A stretch of 37,366 nucleotides of DNA from an uncultured beta proteobacterium (GCA_903828665.1 CAIKMZ010000016.1:1-37366); one strand, 5' to 3'. Shown: positions 27,307 through 37,365, counted from the first letter of the stretch. Translations and numbers: made by a program. The notes: generated by a model from the letters alone, not told the origin.

Positions 27307-27376
27307 AAGCCCGGGGCGTGGATTGCGAAGGCTATTGGCGTCGCGGGCGCGCTCAGTGCAGCCCGGGCTTTTGTTT
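27307..27376 (+). terminator. Possible terminator before the acyl-CoA dehydrogenase gene
   Basis: AAGCCCGGG (27307-27315) is complementary to CCCGGGCTT (27362-27370), and the latter runs into TTGTTT. The 46-base loop makes it a weak candidate. If real, it would end the thiolase transcript just upstream of the next gene's RBS. Confidence 0.3.
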
Positions 27377-27398
27377 ACCCATTTCTTTCGAGGTCATC

Positions 27399-29231
27399 AT
27401 GAGCTTGCGGTCCACTGTCGACTTTCTTCTGTTCAACTGGCTCAAGGTCGAATCGCTGAACGAGCGCGAGCGCTTCAGCGATCACTCGACCGAGACCTTC
27501 GAGGCCGTGCTCGACACCTGCGAGCGCATCGCGCGCGACAAGTACGCGCCGAACAATCGCACGGTCGATATCCAGGAGCCGCAATTCGACGGCGAGAAGG
27601 TGATCCTGCCGCAGGTCACTTATGAGGCGCAAAAGGCCTATGCCGACTCCGGCATGCTCAGCGCGGCGCAGGACTACGAGATGGGCGGCATGCAACTGCC
27701 GTACACGATCGAGGCGGCGGCCAATTCATTCTTTGCCTGTGCCTCGGTCAGCATCGGCTCGGGCATGCTGACCACGGGCAATGCCAATCTGCTGATGGTG
27801 CACGGCACGCCGCTGCAAAAGGAAGTTTTTTCGCGCAACGAGTTTTCCGGCCGCTTCTCCGGCACCATGTGCCTGAGCGAACCGCAGGCCGGCTCCAGCC
27901 TGGGCGATGTGGCAACGCGGGCCGTGCCAGATGGCGCGGACTTTGAGTCCGAGCCGCTCGGCTCGCGCTATCGCCTGACCGGCAACAAGATGTGGATCTC
28001 GGCCGGCGAGCACGAACTGACCGAGAACATCATCCACCTCGTGCTGGCCAAGATACCGGGTCCGGACGGCAAGCTGATCGCCGGAACCCGCGGCATTTCG
28101 CTCTTCATCGTGCCCAAGAAACTCGTCGGCACCGATGGTCAGCTGACCGGCGTGCGCAACGACGTGGCGCTGGCGGGCCTGAACCACAAGCTGGGCTGGC
28201 GCGGCACCGTCAACACGCTGCTCAACTTTGGCGAAGGCAGGTACCCGGTTGGTGGACAGGCCGGCGCGATCGGTTATCTGGTGGGCAAGCCCGGCGAAGG
28301 CCTGCGCTGCATGTTCCACATGATGAACGAGGCGCGCATCGGCGTCGGCATCGCCGCCACCATGCTCGGCATGGCGGGCTATTTCGCCAGCCTGGATTAC
28401 GCCAGGACCCGGCCGCAGGGACGCGCCATGGGCGAGCGCGGCAAGGACGTCTCGCAGCCGCAGTTGCGCATCATCGAGCACGCCGATGTCAAGCGCATGC
28501 TGCTGGCGCAAAAATCCTATTGCGAAGGCGCGCTGGCGCTGGAGCTCTATTGCGCGCGCCTGGTCGATGAGCAGCACACGGGCACACTTGAGCACGCGGA
28601 TGAAGCACGCCTGCTGCTTGAGGTGCTGACGCCGATCGCCAAGAGTTGGCCCAGCGAGTGGTGCCTGGAGGCCAATTCCCTGGCGATCCAGATCCATGGC
28701 GGCTATGGCTACACACGGGACTTTCCTGTTGAGCAGTACTGGCGTGACAACCGCCTGAACATGATTCACGAAGGCACGCACGGCATTCAGGCGATGGACC
28801 TGCTCGGGCGCAAGGTGCTGATGGAAAACGGACGCGGTCTGGCGCTGCTGGCGGCGCGCATCACGGCCACGGCGCAGCGTGCCAGTGGCGTTGCGGCCCT
28901 GGCGGCGCATGCGACAGCCCTGCTGGCGGCCTTGCAGCAGGTGGGCAGCGCGACGCAGGCGGCGTGGTCCACCGGCAAGCCGGTGGAAGCGCTGGCCAAT
29001 GCCGTGCCCTATATGCAGGCTTTCGGCCACACGGTGCTGGCCTGGATCTGGCTTGACGTGGCCTTGGCGGCGCAAGCAGGAGCGGCCGGCGCATCCAGCG
29101 CAGCAAGCACCGGCCGTCTGGCGGCGACACGTTATTTCTATCACTACGAGTTGCCGAAGATCGGCGCCTGGCTGCAGGTGGTGAGCAGCCGCGACCCGAC
29201 CTGCGCCGATCTGGTGGAAGGCGCCTTCTAG
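27399..29231 (+). CDS. Acyl-CoA dehydrogenase, large (about 600-residue) DmdC/FadE-like type
   Basis: A 610-residue FAD-dependent dehydrogenase performing the first oxidation of beta-oxidation. Start at the ATG at 27399 with GAGG upstream. Domains: N-terminal helical part (40-160), beta domain with MCLSEPQAGSSLGDV and KMWISAGEHEL, and a C-terminal helical domain with the likely catalytic Glu in MIHEGTHGIQAMDLLGRK and the FAD-contact string IQIHGGYGYTRDFPVEQYWRDNR. About 130 extra C-terminal residues, rich in Ala, are typical of this long subfamily (the group that includes DmdC, a methylthiopropanoyl-CoA dehydrogenase). Specificity cannot be assigned. It completes the beta-oxidation set with the FadB-type and thiolase genes upstream. 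Confidence 0.9.
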   Translation: MSLRSTVDFLLFNWLKVESLNERERFSDHSTETFEAVLDTCERIARDKYAPNNRTVDIQEPQFDGEKVILPQVTYEAQKAYADSGMLSAAQDYEMGGMQLPYTIEAAANSFFACASVSIGSGMLTTGNANLLMVHGTPLQKEVFSRNEFSGRFSGTMCLSEPQAGSSLGDVATRAVPDGADFESEPLGSRYRLTGNKMWISAGEHELTENIIHLVLAKIPGPDGKLIAGTRGISLFIVPKKLVGTDGQLTGVRNDVALAGLNHKLGWRGTVNTLLNFGEGRYPVGGQAGAIGYLVGKPGEGLRCMFHMMNEARIGVGIAATMLGMAGYFASLDYARTRPQGRAMGERGKDVSQPQLRIIEHADVKRMLLAQKSYCEGALALELYCARLVDEQHTGTLEHADEARLLLEVLTPIAKSWPSEWCLEANSLAIQIHGGYGYTRDFPVEQYWRDNRLNMIHEGTHGIQAMDLLGRKVLMENGRGLALLAARITATAQRASGVAALAAHATALLAALQQVGSATQAAWSTGKPVEALANAVPYMQAFGHTVLAWIWLDVALAAQAGAAGASSAASTGRLAATRYFYHYELPKIGAWLQVVSSRDPTCADLVEGAF

Positions 29232-29246
29232 CGTCTCGCGCAGCGG

Positions 29247-30020
29247 CTATTCTTTCGCGCCTTTGCTCAGCAGCAGGTCCACCAGTTCCTGGCTGCTGGC
29301 TTTTCTTGCCAGCATGATCGGCGTTTCACCCTTGCGGGTATGGGCATTCACATCGGCGCCGTGCTCGATCAGCATCGCTGCGATGTCGATGGTGCCACCG
29401 GAAAGCGCGAGCAGCAGCGGCGTATAGCCCAGCGTGTCGCGCACGTTGATCTGGGCGCCTTTCTTGATCAGCACCTCGGCGACTTCCTTGTAGCCGCGCG
29501 TTGACTTGCCGCAGGTCACCATCAGCGGGGTCAGGCCCAGCCTGTCCTTTTCGTTGACGTCAGCGCCAGCCACCAGAAGGATCTTGGCGATCACGGTATA
29601 GCCTCGCTTCAAGGCAAAGAGCAGCGGCGGGTTGCCGTCTTCATCGGTGAAATGAATGTCGAAACCGGCGCGCACAAACAGATCGATGACTTGCTGCTCG
29701 CCCTTGTGCAGGGCATTCAGGAAATCCGCTCGGCTCACGAACAGACCGCGCTCGGTCAATTCATGGATCGCAACTTCCTTTCGTTCCGCCGCGCGGAAAG
29801 TTTCGAGCGCCCGGTATTCGCGCAAGGCGATGATTTCCTGGGTGACCTCCGGCGAAAATCCCTTGCGCCCCCCGCGCTTGTCGATCAGCAGGTCGCTCAG
29901 GTAGTCATGAATTTCCGGCTTGTCCCAGATCTCGTCCATCTTCCGCAGGATATGGTCGTGATGCTGCTCCAGATGGACTGGGTAGTCGAGCTCCAGGCTT
30001 TCAAAAAGAGGGTGCTTCAT
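29247..30020 (-). CDS. Ankyrin-repeat protein
   Basis: A 257-residue cytoplasmic protein without signal peptide or membrane segment. Residues 1-95 are charged and helical and match nothing I recognise (MKHPLFESLELDYPVHLEQHHDHIL...). About five ankyrin repeats follow (98-122, 129-156, 162-190, 199-226, 231-257) with classic phrases GNPPLLFALKRG, AGADVNEKDRLGLTPLM, LGYTPLLLALSGG and HGADVNAHTRKGETPIMLA. Ankyrin repeats mediate protein binding. It lies opposite in orientation to the catabolic genes around it, converging on the acyl-CoA dehydrogenase gene with 15 bases between stops. Partner unknown. Confidence 0.85.
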   Translation of the reverse strand: MKHPLFESLELDYPVHLEQHHDHILRKMDEIWDKPEIHDYLSDLLIDKRGGRKGFSPEVTQEIIALREYRALETFRAAERKEVAIHELTERGLFVSRADFLNALHKGEQQVIDLFVRAGFDIHFTDEDGNPPLLFALKRGYTVIAKILLVAGADVNEKDRLGLTPLMVTCGKSTRGYKEVAEVLIKKGAQINVRDTLGYTPLLLALSGGTIDIAAMLIEHGADVNAHTRKGETPIMLARKASSQELVDLLLSKGAKE

Positions 30021-30256
30021 GGATCGGCAACGGATTGAATTTGGCAGGTTTGGAAAGATCCCCGGCGATGGTAAGCCAGATTTGACCCGGGAAACAGCCG
30101 CAGCCTCTGGTGTTTGCAGTTTTCTTGACGCTATCGCCCGAGAGACAGTGCCGGCACATCAGGACGGCAAGTTCCTGCAAAATGGCGCTTTTGCGCGCTG
30201 GCCCCTGGCACTTGTCGCCCCCGGTTCTCGTCAGCGTTTCAACAAAGGCAATCACC

Positions 30257-31048
<792 letters not shown>

Positions 31049-31053
31049 ACAAA

Positions 31054-31482
31054 ATGGGCTTTGGCGTCAGGATTCCGTTTGTCGATCACCTCGGCTTTGA
31101 GTTGCGGCTGTTCGATGGTGGCTTGTCGGAACTGGGCTATGCGCCCAAGCCCGAACACCTCAATTCATTTGCCGTCACGCACGGCGGCGCGCTAATGACC
31201 CTGCTTGACGTCACCATGGCGGTGGCGGCGCGCAGCGTGCAAAAAGACATGGGTGTAGTGACAATCGAGATGAAGACCAGCTTCATGCAGCCGGCCGTCG
31301 GGGCGCTGACCGGCAAGGGCCGTCTGATGCACCGCACCGCCACCATGGCCTTCGTCGAGGCGACCGTGCACGACGAAGCCGGACGCGCCTGCGCGCATTC
31401 CACCGGCACCTTCAAATATGTCCGGCGTCTGCCAACGGGGGCGAAAAGCGCCAACGGGCTCGACGTTATTTCAACCGACTAG
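31054..31482 (+). CDS. Hotdog-fold thioesterase (PaaI/YbgC-like)
   Basis: A 142-residue protein starting five bases after the SDR stop (ATG at 31054). The hotdog signature is FAVTHGGALMTLLDVTMAVAARS (about 45-67), followed by strands VVTIEMKTSFMQPAV and GRLMHRTATMAFVEATVHDEAGRACAHSTGTFKYV. Members hydrolyse acyl-CoA thioesters. In this setting it could release acids or free CoA when beta-oxidation intermediates accumulate. No strong RBS is visible, so translation is probably coupled to the SDR. Confidence 0.82.
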   Translation: MGFGVRIPFVDHLGFELRLFDGGLSELGYAPKPEHLNSFAVTHGGALMTLLDVTMAVAARSVQKDMGVVTIEMKTSFMQPAVGALTGKGRLMHRTATMAFVEATVHDEAGRACAHSTGTFKYVRRLPTGAKSANGLDVISTD

Positions 31483-31502
31483 GCTTTTTTCAGGAGCACC
31501 TC

Positions 31503-32522
31503 ATGCCAAGCAACAAACAAATTCATCTGGACAACCGTCCGGTCGGTGAAGCGATCGCGAGCAACTTCAAACTCGTGGTTGGCGATACGCCGGCGCTGCA
31601 GGACGGGCAGGTGCTGGTGCGCCACCAGTTCCTCAGTCTGGATCCCTACATGCGCGGGCGCATGAACGACGCCAAGAGCTACGCCCAGCCGCAGCCGCTG
31701 GGCCAGACCATGGGTGGCGGCACCGTGGGCGAGGTGATCGAGTCGCGCAATGCCAAATTCTCGGTCGGCGACAAGGTGGTCGGCATGGGCGGCTGGCAGG
31801 AATACAGCGTGGTCGATGCGGATCAGACCGGCGCGCTGCGCAAAGTCGATACCACCCATGTGCCGCTGAGCGCCTATCTTGGCGCCGTCGGCATGCCCGG
31901 CGTCACGGCCTGGTACGGCCTGGTCAAGATCATCGAGCCCAAGGTCGGCGAGACGATGGTGGTGAGTGCCGCAACCGGCGCCGTCGGCAGCGCCTTCGCT
32001 GCGTTGTCCAAGGCGCGCGGCTGCCGCACCGTGGGCATCGCCGGTGGCCCGGAGAAATGCCGCTATGCCGTCGAGGAACTCGGCTTCGACGCCTGCATCG
32101 ACTACAAGTTGCATCACGATGCCGTCTCGCTGTCCAAGGCGCTCAAGGAAGCCTGCCCCGGCGGCATCGATGGCTACTTCGAGAATGTCGGCGGCATGGT
32201 GCTCGATGCCGTCCTGTCGCGCATGAATGCGTTCGGCCGCATCGCGGTCTGCGGCATGATCGCCGGCTACGACGGCGCGCCCATGCCCATGACTTACCCG
32301 GCCCTGATCCTGGTGAACCGACTCAAGGTCCAGGGCTTCATCGTCAGCGAGCACATGGAGGTCTGGCCGGAGGCGCTCAAGGAACTTGGCGCGCTCGTGG
32401 CCAGCGGCCGGTTGCGTGCGCGTGAGTCGATTGCACAGGGGCTGGAGGCCGCGCCGCAGGCGTTTCTCGGGCTGCTCAAGGGCAGGAACTTCGGCAAGCA
32501 ACTGGTGAAGCTGCATGACTGA
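31503..32522 (+). CDS. NADP-dependent medium-chain oxidoreductase (CurA/PTGR-like)
   Basis: A 339-residue zinc-free MDR-family enzyme. FLSLDPYMRGRMNDAKSY (about 43-60) is the family hallmark, and the NADPH-binding segment is VVSAATGAVGSAFAALSKARGCRTVGIAGG (about 150-180), followed by the cofactor-selecting K in PEKCRYAVEELGFDACIDYK. FENVGG and GRIAVCGMIAGYD complete the fold. Relatives reduce alpha,beta-unsaturated ketones or aldehydes. RBS CAGGAGCACCTC precedes the ATG. The stop overlaps the next gene by eight bases. Confidence 0.9.
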   Translation: MPSNKQIHLDNRPVGEAIASNFKLVVGDTPALQDGQVLVRHQFLSLDPYMRGRMNDAKSYAQPQPLGQTMGGGTVGEVIESRNAKFSVGDKVVGMGGWQEYSVVDADQTGALRKVDTTHVPLSAYLGAVGMPGVTAWYGLVKIIEPKVGETMVVSAATGAVGSAFAALSKARGCRTVGIAGGPEKCRYAVEELGFDACIDYKLHHDAVSLSKALKEACPGGIDGYFENVGGMVLDAVLSRMNAFGRIAVCGMIAGYDGAPMPMTYPALILVNRLKVQGFIVSEHMEVWPEALKELGALVASGRLRARESIAQGLEAAPQAFLGLLKGRNFGKQLVKLHD

Positions 32523-33453
32523 CATCGTTCTTCATCACTACCCGACCTCGCCGTTTTCGGAAAAGATCCGGCTGGTGCTGGGCTACAAACAACTGGCCTG
32601 GAAGTCGGTGATCATCCCGTCGATCATGCCCAAACCGGATGTGATTGCGCTCACCGGTGGTTACCGCAAGACTCCGTTTCTGCAGATCGGCTCGGACGTC
32701 TATTGCGACAGTGCGCTGATCTGCGATGTGCTCGAACACCTGCAGCCGACGCCGACCTTGTACCCGGTGCAGCACAAGGGCCTGGCGCGCGTGCTGGCGC
32801 AATGGGCCGACAGCACGCTGTTCTGGGCTGCCATGGCCTACAACCTGCAGCCGCGCGGTGCGGCCGCGATGTTCGAGGGCGCAGCGCCGGAAGTGGCCAA
32901 GGCCTTTGGCGCCGATCGCGCTGCCATGACGGCGGGCATGACGCGCTTGCGGCCGGCCGACGCCACGGCCGCCTACAGGTCGTACCTGCGGCGTCTGGCC
33001 AACATGCTGGAAGCGCAGGCGTTCCTGCTCGGCAGCGCGCCCTGCGTTGCCGACTTCGCCGCCTACCACCCGCTGTGGTTCTCGCGTCAGCGCGTGCCGG
33101 TCATGGCCGGCATCCTCGATGCGACGCCGGGCGTGTTGCGCTGGATGGACCGCATGGCTGCGCTAGGCCATGGCGCGATGGAGAAGTACTCCGCAAGCGA
33201 GGCCATCGCGGCTTGCCATGTGGCTGAACCGATGGGTGTTGTCGACAGTATTTTTCAGGATGAGCACGGCATCGCACTGGGCAGCCTGGTCACCGTGACG
33301 GCCGAGAGTTTCGGTCAGGAGCCCACAGAGGGGGTGCTGGTCGCTGCCAGCCGGACCCGCTACACGCTGCGCCGAGAGGACGCGCGGGCCGGCACCATGC
33401 ATGTGCATTTCCCACGCATCGGTTATGTGCTGCGCACGGTCGCACCGGCATGA
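32515..33453 (+). CDS. Glutathione S-transferase-like protein with extra C-terminal domain
   Basis: A 312-residue protein. Residues 1-80 form a GST N-terminal thioredoxin fold (LHHYPTSPFSEKIRLVLGYK, the cis-Pro in RKTPFLQIG, and the glutathione-contact D65-S66 in DSALICDVLE). The helical domain follows to about 230. GSTs are usually 200-240 residues; here about 75 more residues form a separate strand-rich part (VVDSIFQDEHG...GTMHVHFPRIGYVL). The start overlaps the oxidoreductase gene by eight bases, so the two are translationally coupled. It may detoxify electrophilic enones that the preceding enzyme also handles (inference). Confidence 0.82.
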   Translation: MTDIVLHHYPTSPFSEKIRLVLGYKQLAWKSVIIPSIMPKPDVIALTGGYRKTPFLQIGSDVYCDSALICDVLEHLQPTPTLYPVQHKGLARVLAQWADSTLFWAAMAYNLQPRGAAAMFEGAAPEVAKAFGADRAAMTAGMTRLRPADATAAYRSYLRRLANMLEAQAFLLGSAPCVADFAAYHPLWFSRQRVPVMAGILDATPGVLRWMDRMAALGHGAMEKYSASEAIAACHVAEPMGVVDSIFQDEHGIALGSLVTVTAESFGQEPTEGVLVAASRTRYTLRREDARAGTMHVHFPRIGYVLRTVAPA

Positions 33454-33519
33454 TTTCCAACTTGCAGCCCGAGACCCTTCGCACAGTCCGCTGTGCTGAC
33501 TGAACCATGGAGTATTCAA

Positions 33520-34422
33520 ATGATCACTGATTTCAAGAACAAGACCGCGGTGCTGACCGGCGCCGGATCCGGCTTTGGCCTGGAATGCGCGCGCATCGGC
33601 GCCAATCTGGGGATGAACCTGGTGCTGGCCGATGTACAGCAGGACGCGCTGGACAAGGCGGCCGCCGAGATGCAGGCCCTTGGGGCGCCGGTGCTGGCGT
33701 TCAAGGTCGATGTGTCAAAGGCGGCTGAGGTTGAAGCCCTGGGACAGGCCACGCTCGCGCGATTTGGCGCGCCGCACTTTGTGTTCAACAACGCGGGCGT
33801 CGGCGCCGGCGGCCTGATCTGGGAGAACACGGTGCAGGATTGGGAATGGGTCATCGGCGTCAACCTGATGGGCGTGGCCCACGGTGTGCGCGTCTTCACG
33901 CCCATGATGCTCGAAGCGGCGGCCAAAGACCCGGCCTACCAGGGGCATATCGTGAATACCGCCAGCATGGCCGGCCTGCTCAATGCGCCCAACATGGGCA
34001 TTTACGGCGCGAGCAAGCACGCGGTGGTCAGCATCAGCGAGACGCTGTACCAGGATCTGGCGCTGGTGACGGACCAGATCGGCGCAAGCGTGCTGTGTCC
34101 GTTCTTCGTGCCGACCGGCATCACGCAGAGCGAGCGCAACCGACCGGCCGCGGTGGCCGCTGCCAAGCCCACGCGCAGCCAACTGATCGGGCAGGCCATG
34201 AGCGACAAGGCGGTCGGCTCGGGCAAAGTCAGCGCCGCCGAGGTCGCGCAAAAGGTGTTTGACGCGATCCGTGCCAACCAGTTCTATATCTACAGCCACC
34301 CGAAGGCCATCGCCACGGTGCAGACGCGGATGGAAGACATCATGCTGGCACGCAACCCGACAGATCCGTTCGCGCACAAGCCGGAACTCGGCGTCGAACT
34401 GCGGCGCGCCTTGCGCGGCTGA
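33520..34422 (+). CDS. Short-chain dehydrogenase/reductase (SDR), classical
   Basis: A 300-residue SDR. Start at the ATG at 33520 because GGAG lies seven bases before it; an upstream ATG at 33508 is out of frame and an in-frame start at 33493 lacks a site. Cofactor motif TGAGSGFG (13-20), D38 in VLADVQ suggests NAD(H) preference, NNAG (90-93), and catalytic S149, Y162 and K166 (YGASK). The C-terminal 50 residues (FYIYSHPKAIATVQTRMEDIMLARNP) are characteristic of a subgroup of SDRs often found in lipid and steroid catabolic loci. Last of the five-gene run; converges with the GGDEF-EAL gene. Confidence 0.88.
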   Translation: MITDFKNKTAVLTGAGSGFGLECARIGANLGMNLVLADVQQDALDKAAAEMQALGAPVLAFKVDVSKAAEVEALGQATLARFGAPHFVFNNAGVGAGGLIWENTVQDWEWVIGVNLMGVAHGVRVFTPMMLEAAAKDPAYQGHIVNTASMAGLLNAPNMGIYGASKHAVVSISETLYQDLALVTDQIGASVLCPFFVPTGITQSERNRPAAVAAAKPTRSQLIGQAMSDKAVGSGKVSAAEVAQKVFDAIRANQFYIYSHPKAIATVQTRMEDIMLARNPTDPFAHKPELGVELRRALRG

Positions 34423-34443
34423 ACGACGCCCGGCCAGCCCGGT

Positions 34444-37365
34444 TCAGTGCATGCTGTCGGGGCGGATGATCGAAAACAGGTCGAGCGGCGCAATCAAGGG
34501 CGCAGGCCCGCCGATCAGGTCGACGAAACTGGCGAGTTCCTTGTCCTGAATAAAGCTGGCTGATGATCTGGCGCTCAGCAGTTTGTCAGGATGCTGGGGT
34601 CGTGCCACTGCAAATCCCTGCACGTAATCGACGCCGATTTCGGCCAGGGTCTGCACCGTCGCATTGTCCTCGGCCCATTCTGCAATCACCTTCATGCCGA
34701 GGTTTCGCGCCAGGTTCATGATGGCTTCGACGATCGCGATGTTGGCCGGGTGGTGGTTCATGTCGACGATGAAGCTGCCGTCGATCTTGAGCAGGTCGGC
34801 CTTGAACTCCTTCAGGTACGAGAACGAGGTGTAGCCGGCGCCGAAGTCGTCCAGGGCCACCTTGGCGCCATAGCCGCGAACCTTGTTCACGAAGCGCCGG
34901 GTGTTTTCCAGATCATGCAGCGCCACGCTTTCGGTGATCTCTAGACACAGTTTGCCGGCGACGTGTTGGTTCCTTTCCAGCGTGGCGTAGACCTCCTGCA
35001 GGAATCGCTCGTCATTGAGCGAGGCACCGCTGAGGTTCATGCAGACGAAGCGGGTGTGCGTGAGTTGCGCGTGGTGAGCGTTGAGCCAGGCCAGCGTGGT
35101 CGACAGGACCCAGCGGTCGATCATGCCCATGCGGCCGCTGGCTTCTCCCGCCGCGATCAGCAGGTCAGTTCGCACGACCTGGCCATCCGGGTCGCGCATG
35201 CGCAGCAAGACCTCGAAATTGAGAGATTCGTGCGGGGCCGTCAGCGACATGATGGGCTGCATCTCGATGTACAGCCCATCGGTGGCAGAACTGGTTGCCA
35301 GCAACGCAATCAGCTTGAGCTCGGCTTCGTGCTGCTTGAACGCCAGCGCGTCGCGTTCATAGACGACCAATCCGTCGCTGCCACTGGCCTTCGCCTCGCG
35401 GCAGGCGCGGTCGGCGCTCGACATCGCGTCATTGAATTTCATGCTGGCGCTGACTTCGATCAGTCCGATCGATCCACGCACGTAAAAGGCGTTGTCGCCG
35501 ACGCGGTAGGGTCGGGTGCCGATGTTGTCCACGATGGCGCGGCACATGACCGTGGCCAGGGTGATCGGCGTCTCGGGAAACACGATCACGAACTCATCGC
35601 CGCCGACACGGCCAAATTGGTGATCGCGGGAAATCAGCTCCGACACCCGATCGCACACCTGCTGCAACACCTGATCGCCGACACCGTGGCCAAACAGGTC
35701 GTTGATCAGCTTGAAGCGGTCGAGGTCGAGGTAGGCCAAGGCCACGAGCGCCTTGCTGTCCGTCAGTGTCACGATGGCGCGGTTGAGCGCCGTCGCGATG
35801 CCGCGTCGGTTCAGGGTCTTGGTGAGGGGGTCGTGACTGGCCAGGAAGGAAAGGTCTTCCGTGGCCTGGGACCTTTCGGTGACATCCTGCAGGGATCCTT
35901 CGATCTTGTCGCGGGCCAGCGTTGCCGTGACGAGAAAGCGCTTGGCGGCGCCGCCTGCCAGCGCGGGTCCGCCCTGGACCTCCATCTCGTCGAGATTTTT
36001 TTCATGCACCATCTGATGCAACTGGGTCCAGGCGCCCGCAGCGAAATAGGATTGCCAGGTTGCGCCTTCGTTGGCCAGCACGTCCGGGCCCAGCATGGCA
36101 AGCAGAGCCGGATTGGCGCTCGTGAAGCGGCCACCCATGTCGAGCGTGAAGAGTCCGATCGGCATCGCTTCGAATGTGTGTTTCAACTCGGCCTGGATCT
36201 CCAGGCGTTGCTCATGTTCCTGGCGCATCTGTTCAGCAATCGCCAGCGCGGCCAGCAGGCTGGACGACAAGGCGGCGGTGACGCTGTTGACGGACCCGAT
36301 CAATCCCTTGATGCCGAGCGCGGCCGAGAGCACCTCATACAGGCTCGCGACCAAAGTCACGCTGATGGCCGCGCTGTACCAAATGGCGACCCGGGAGCGG
36401 GTCTTGAGCAGTATCCGAACCAGCAGGTAGGTCATGAGCGAAATGCCGACGCCGACCAAGGGCCAGAAGAAAGGCAGAAACCGGCCCGATGGCAAAAAGC
36501 AGGAGAGTATCAGCAAGGGGATGCAGGTCCATTGCAATGCCTTCACCAGCGACCGGTGTCCGATCTGCAGGAAATCGTCTTTGAAAAGCGATGTGAACAG
36601 GATCAATGTCAGGACGTAGTACAGGGTGATGGTCACCATCCTGCCCTGCAACAACCAGTCATAAGGTACGGTGTAACCAAGCCATTGCGTATCCCAGCCG
36701 GCCGACAGGGCGCCCATTCTCAGATTGATAACCAGCCATGCGGCAAATATCACGTAAAGGCCACTGCGATTGATCAGGGCCGTTATCAGGACGAAAACAG
36801 CCAGAACGATGATGCCGCCGTCGAGCAAGCCCGATTTCCTGTGGAACTCCTGGGCTGAGGCCTGCAAGTCGCCGGTTCGCCAGCTCAGGGCGGAGAGACG
36901 GGCCGGACCGATCGCGCTGGTGCGGCAGATGACCTGCGTGTCTTTGAGAGAAAAATTGAGTTCAAGCGCGAAGCCGCCCTTGATCGATGAAATCGCGCCC
37001 GCAGTGCCTTGTCGATTGCCGTTGCCCAATGCGCCCAGTGTCGCGGCATTCCAGCACGCCACGTCCAGCGCGTGCCGTGACGGGAACTCGATCATCATCG
37101 GCTGGTAGGCAATTTCCTTCGGGACTTGAAAGGCGAACCAGGTGGGGGCTTCTGAAAGCTGGGTGTCGTGAAAAAGGCTTGTCGGGCTTTCACGCAAATG
37201 TGCCAATGCCTGGGCCGGATCAGCTGCGGCGGAAATTTCGGTGTTGACCCTGATCGGCAGTTGTTGCGGTTCGACTGTCGGATACTGCGACTTCCACGCG
37301 AAAGCGGCAAACAAGGAAATCAGTCCGATAAAAATGGGCAGGGCGTAAATCGCAAACACATTCAA
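34444..37365 (-). CDS. Membrane GGDEF-EAL protein with 7TM input and PAS domain (5' end at window edge)
   Basis: A 973-residue c-di-GMP turnover protein. The frame is open to the last base of the window; a TTG at 37365 can serve as start, but the true start may lie outside. Domains: membrane helix (about 6-24), periplasmic part (25-180), about seven helices (183-378), a PAS-like region (395-495), GGDEF (505-670; GGDEF at 588-592, intact) and EAL (about 690-940). The EAL domain carries EVL at 718-720 for E-A-L, then NLSG, LEITES, DDFGAG, LKIDGSFI, AEWAED and QGFAVARP, so all metal and catalytic residues appear present. The usual RxxD inhibitory site before GGDEF is absent. It could make or degrade c-di-GMP. 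Confidence 0.88.
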   Translation of the reverse strand: MNVFAIYALPIFIGLISLFAAFAWKSQYPTVEPQQLPIRVNTEISAAADPAQALAHLRESPTSLFHDTQLSEAPTWFAFQVPKEIAYQPMMIEFPSRHALDVACWNAATLGALGNGNRQGTAGAISSIKGGFALELNFSLKDTQVICRTSAIGPARLSALSWRTGDLQASAQEFHRKSGLLDGGIIVLAVFVLITALINRSGLYVIFAAWLVINLRMGALSAGWDTQWLGYTVPYDWLLQGRMVTITLYYVLTLILFTSLFKDDFLQIGHRSLVKALQWTCIPLLILSCFLPSGRFLPFFWPLVGVGISLMTYLLVRILLKTRSRVAIWYSAAISVTLVASLYEVLSAALGIKGLIGSVNSVTAALSSSLLAALAIAEQMRQEHEQRLEIQAELKHTFEAMPIGLFTLDMGGRFTSANPALLAMLGPDVLANEGATWQSYFAAGAWTQLHQMVHEKNLDEMEVQGGPALAGGAAKRFLVTATLARDKIEGSLQDVTERSQATEDLSFLASHDPLTKTLNRRGIATALNRAIVTLTDSKALVALAYLDLDRFKLINDLFGHGVGDQVLQQVCDRVSELISRDHQFGRVGGDEFVIVFPETPITLATVMCRAIVDNIGTRPYRVGDNAFYVRGSIGLIEVSASMKFNDAMSSADRACREAKASGSDGLVVYERDALAFKQHEAELKLIALLATSSATDGLYIEMQPIMSLTAPHESLNFEVLLRMRDPDGQVVRTDLLIAAGEASGRMGMIDRWVLSTTLAWLNAHHAQLTHTRFVCMNLSGASLNDERFLQEVYATLERNQHVAGKLCLEITESVALHDLENTRRFVNKVRGYGAKVALDDFGAGYTSFSYLKEFKADLLKIDGSFIVDMNHHPANIAIVEAIMNLARNLGMKVIAEWAEDNATVQTLAEIGVDYVQGFAVARPQHPDKLLSARSSASFIQDKELASFVDLIGGPAPLIAPLDLFSIIRPDSMH

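Noticed and set aside
34963..36858. A 631-codon open frame opposite the GGDEF-EAL gene
   Set aside because: Shadow; the opposite strand carries intact GGDEF and EAL motifs.
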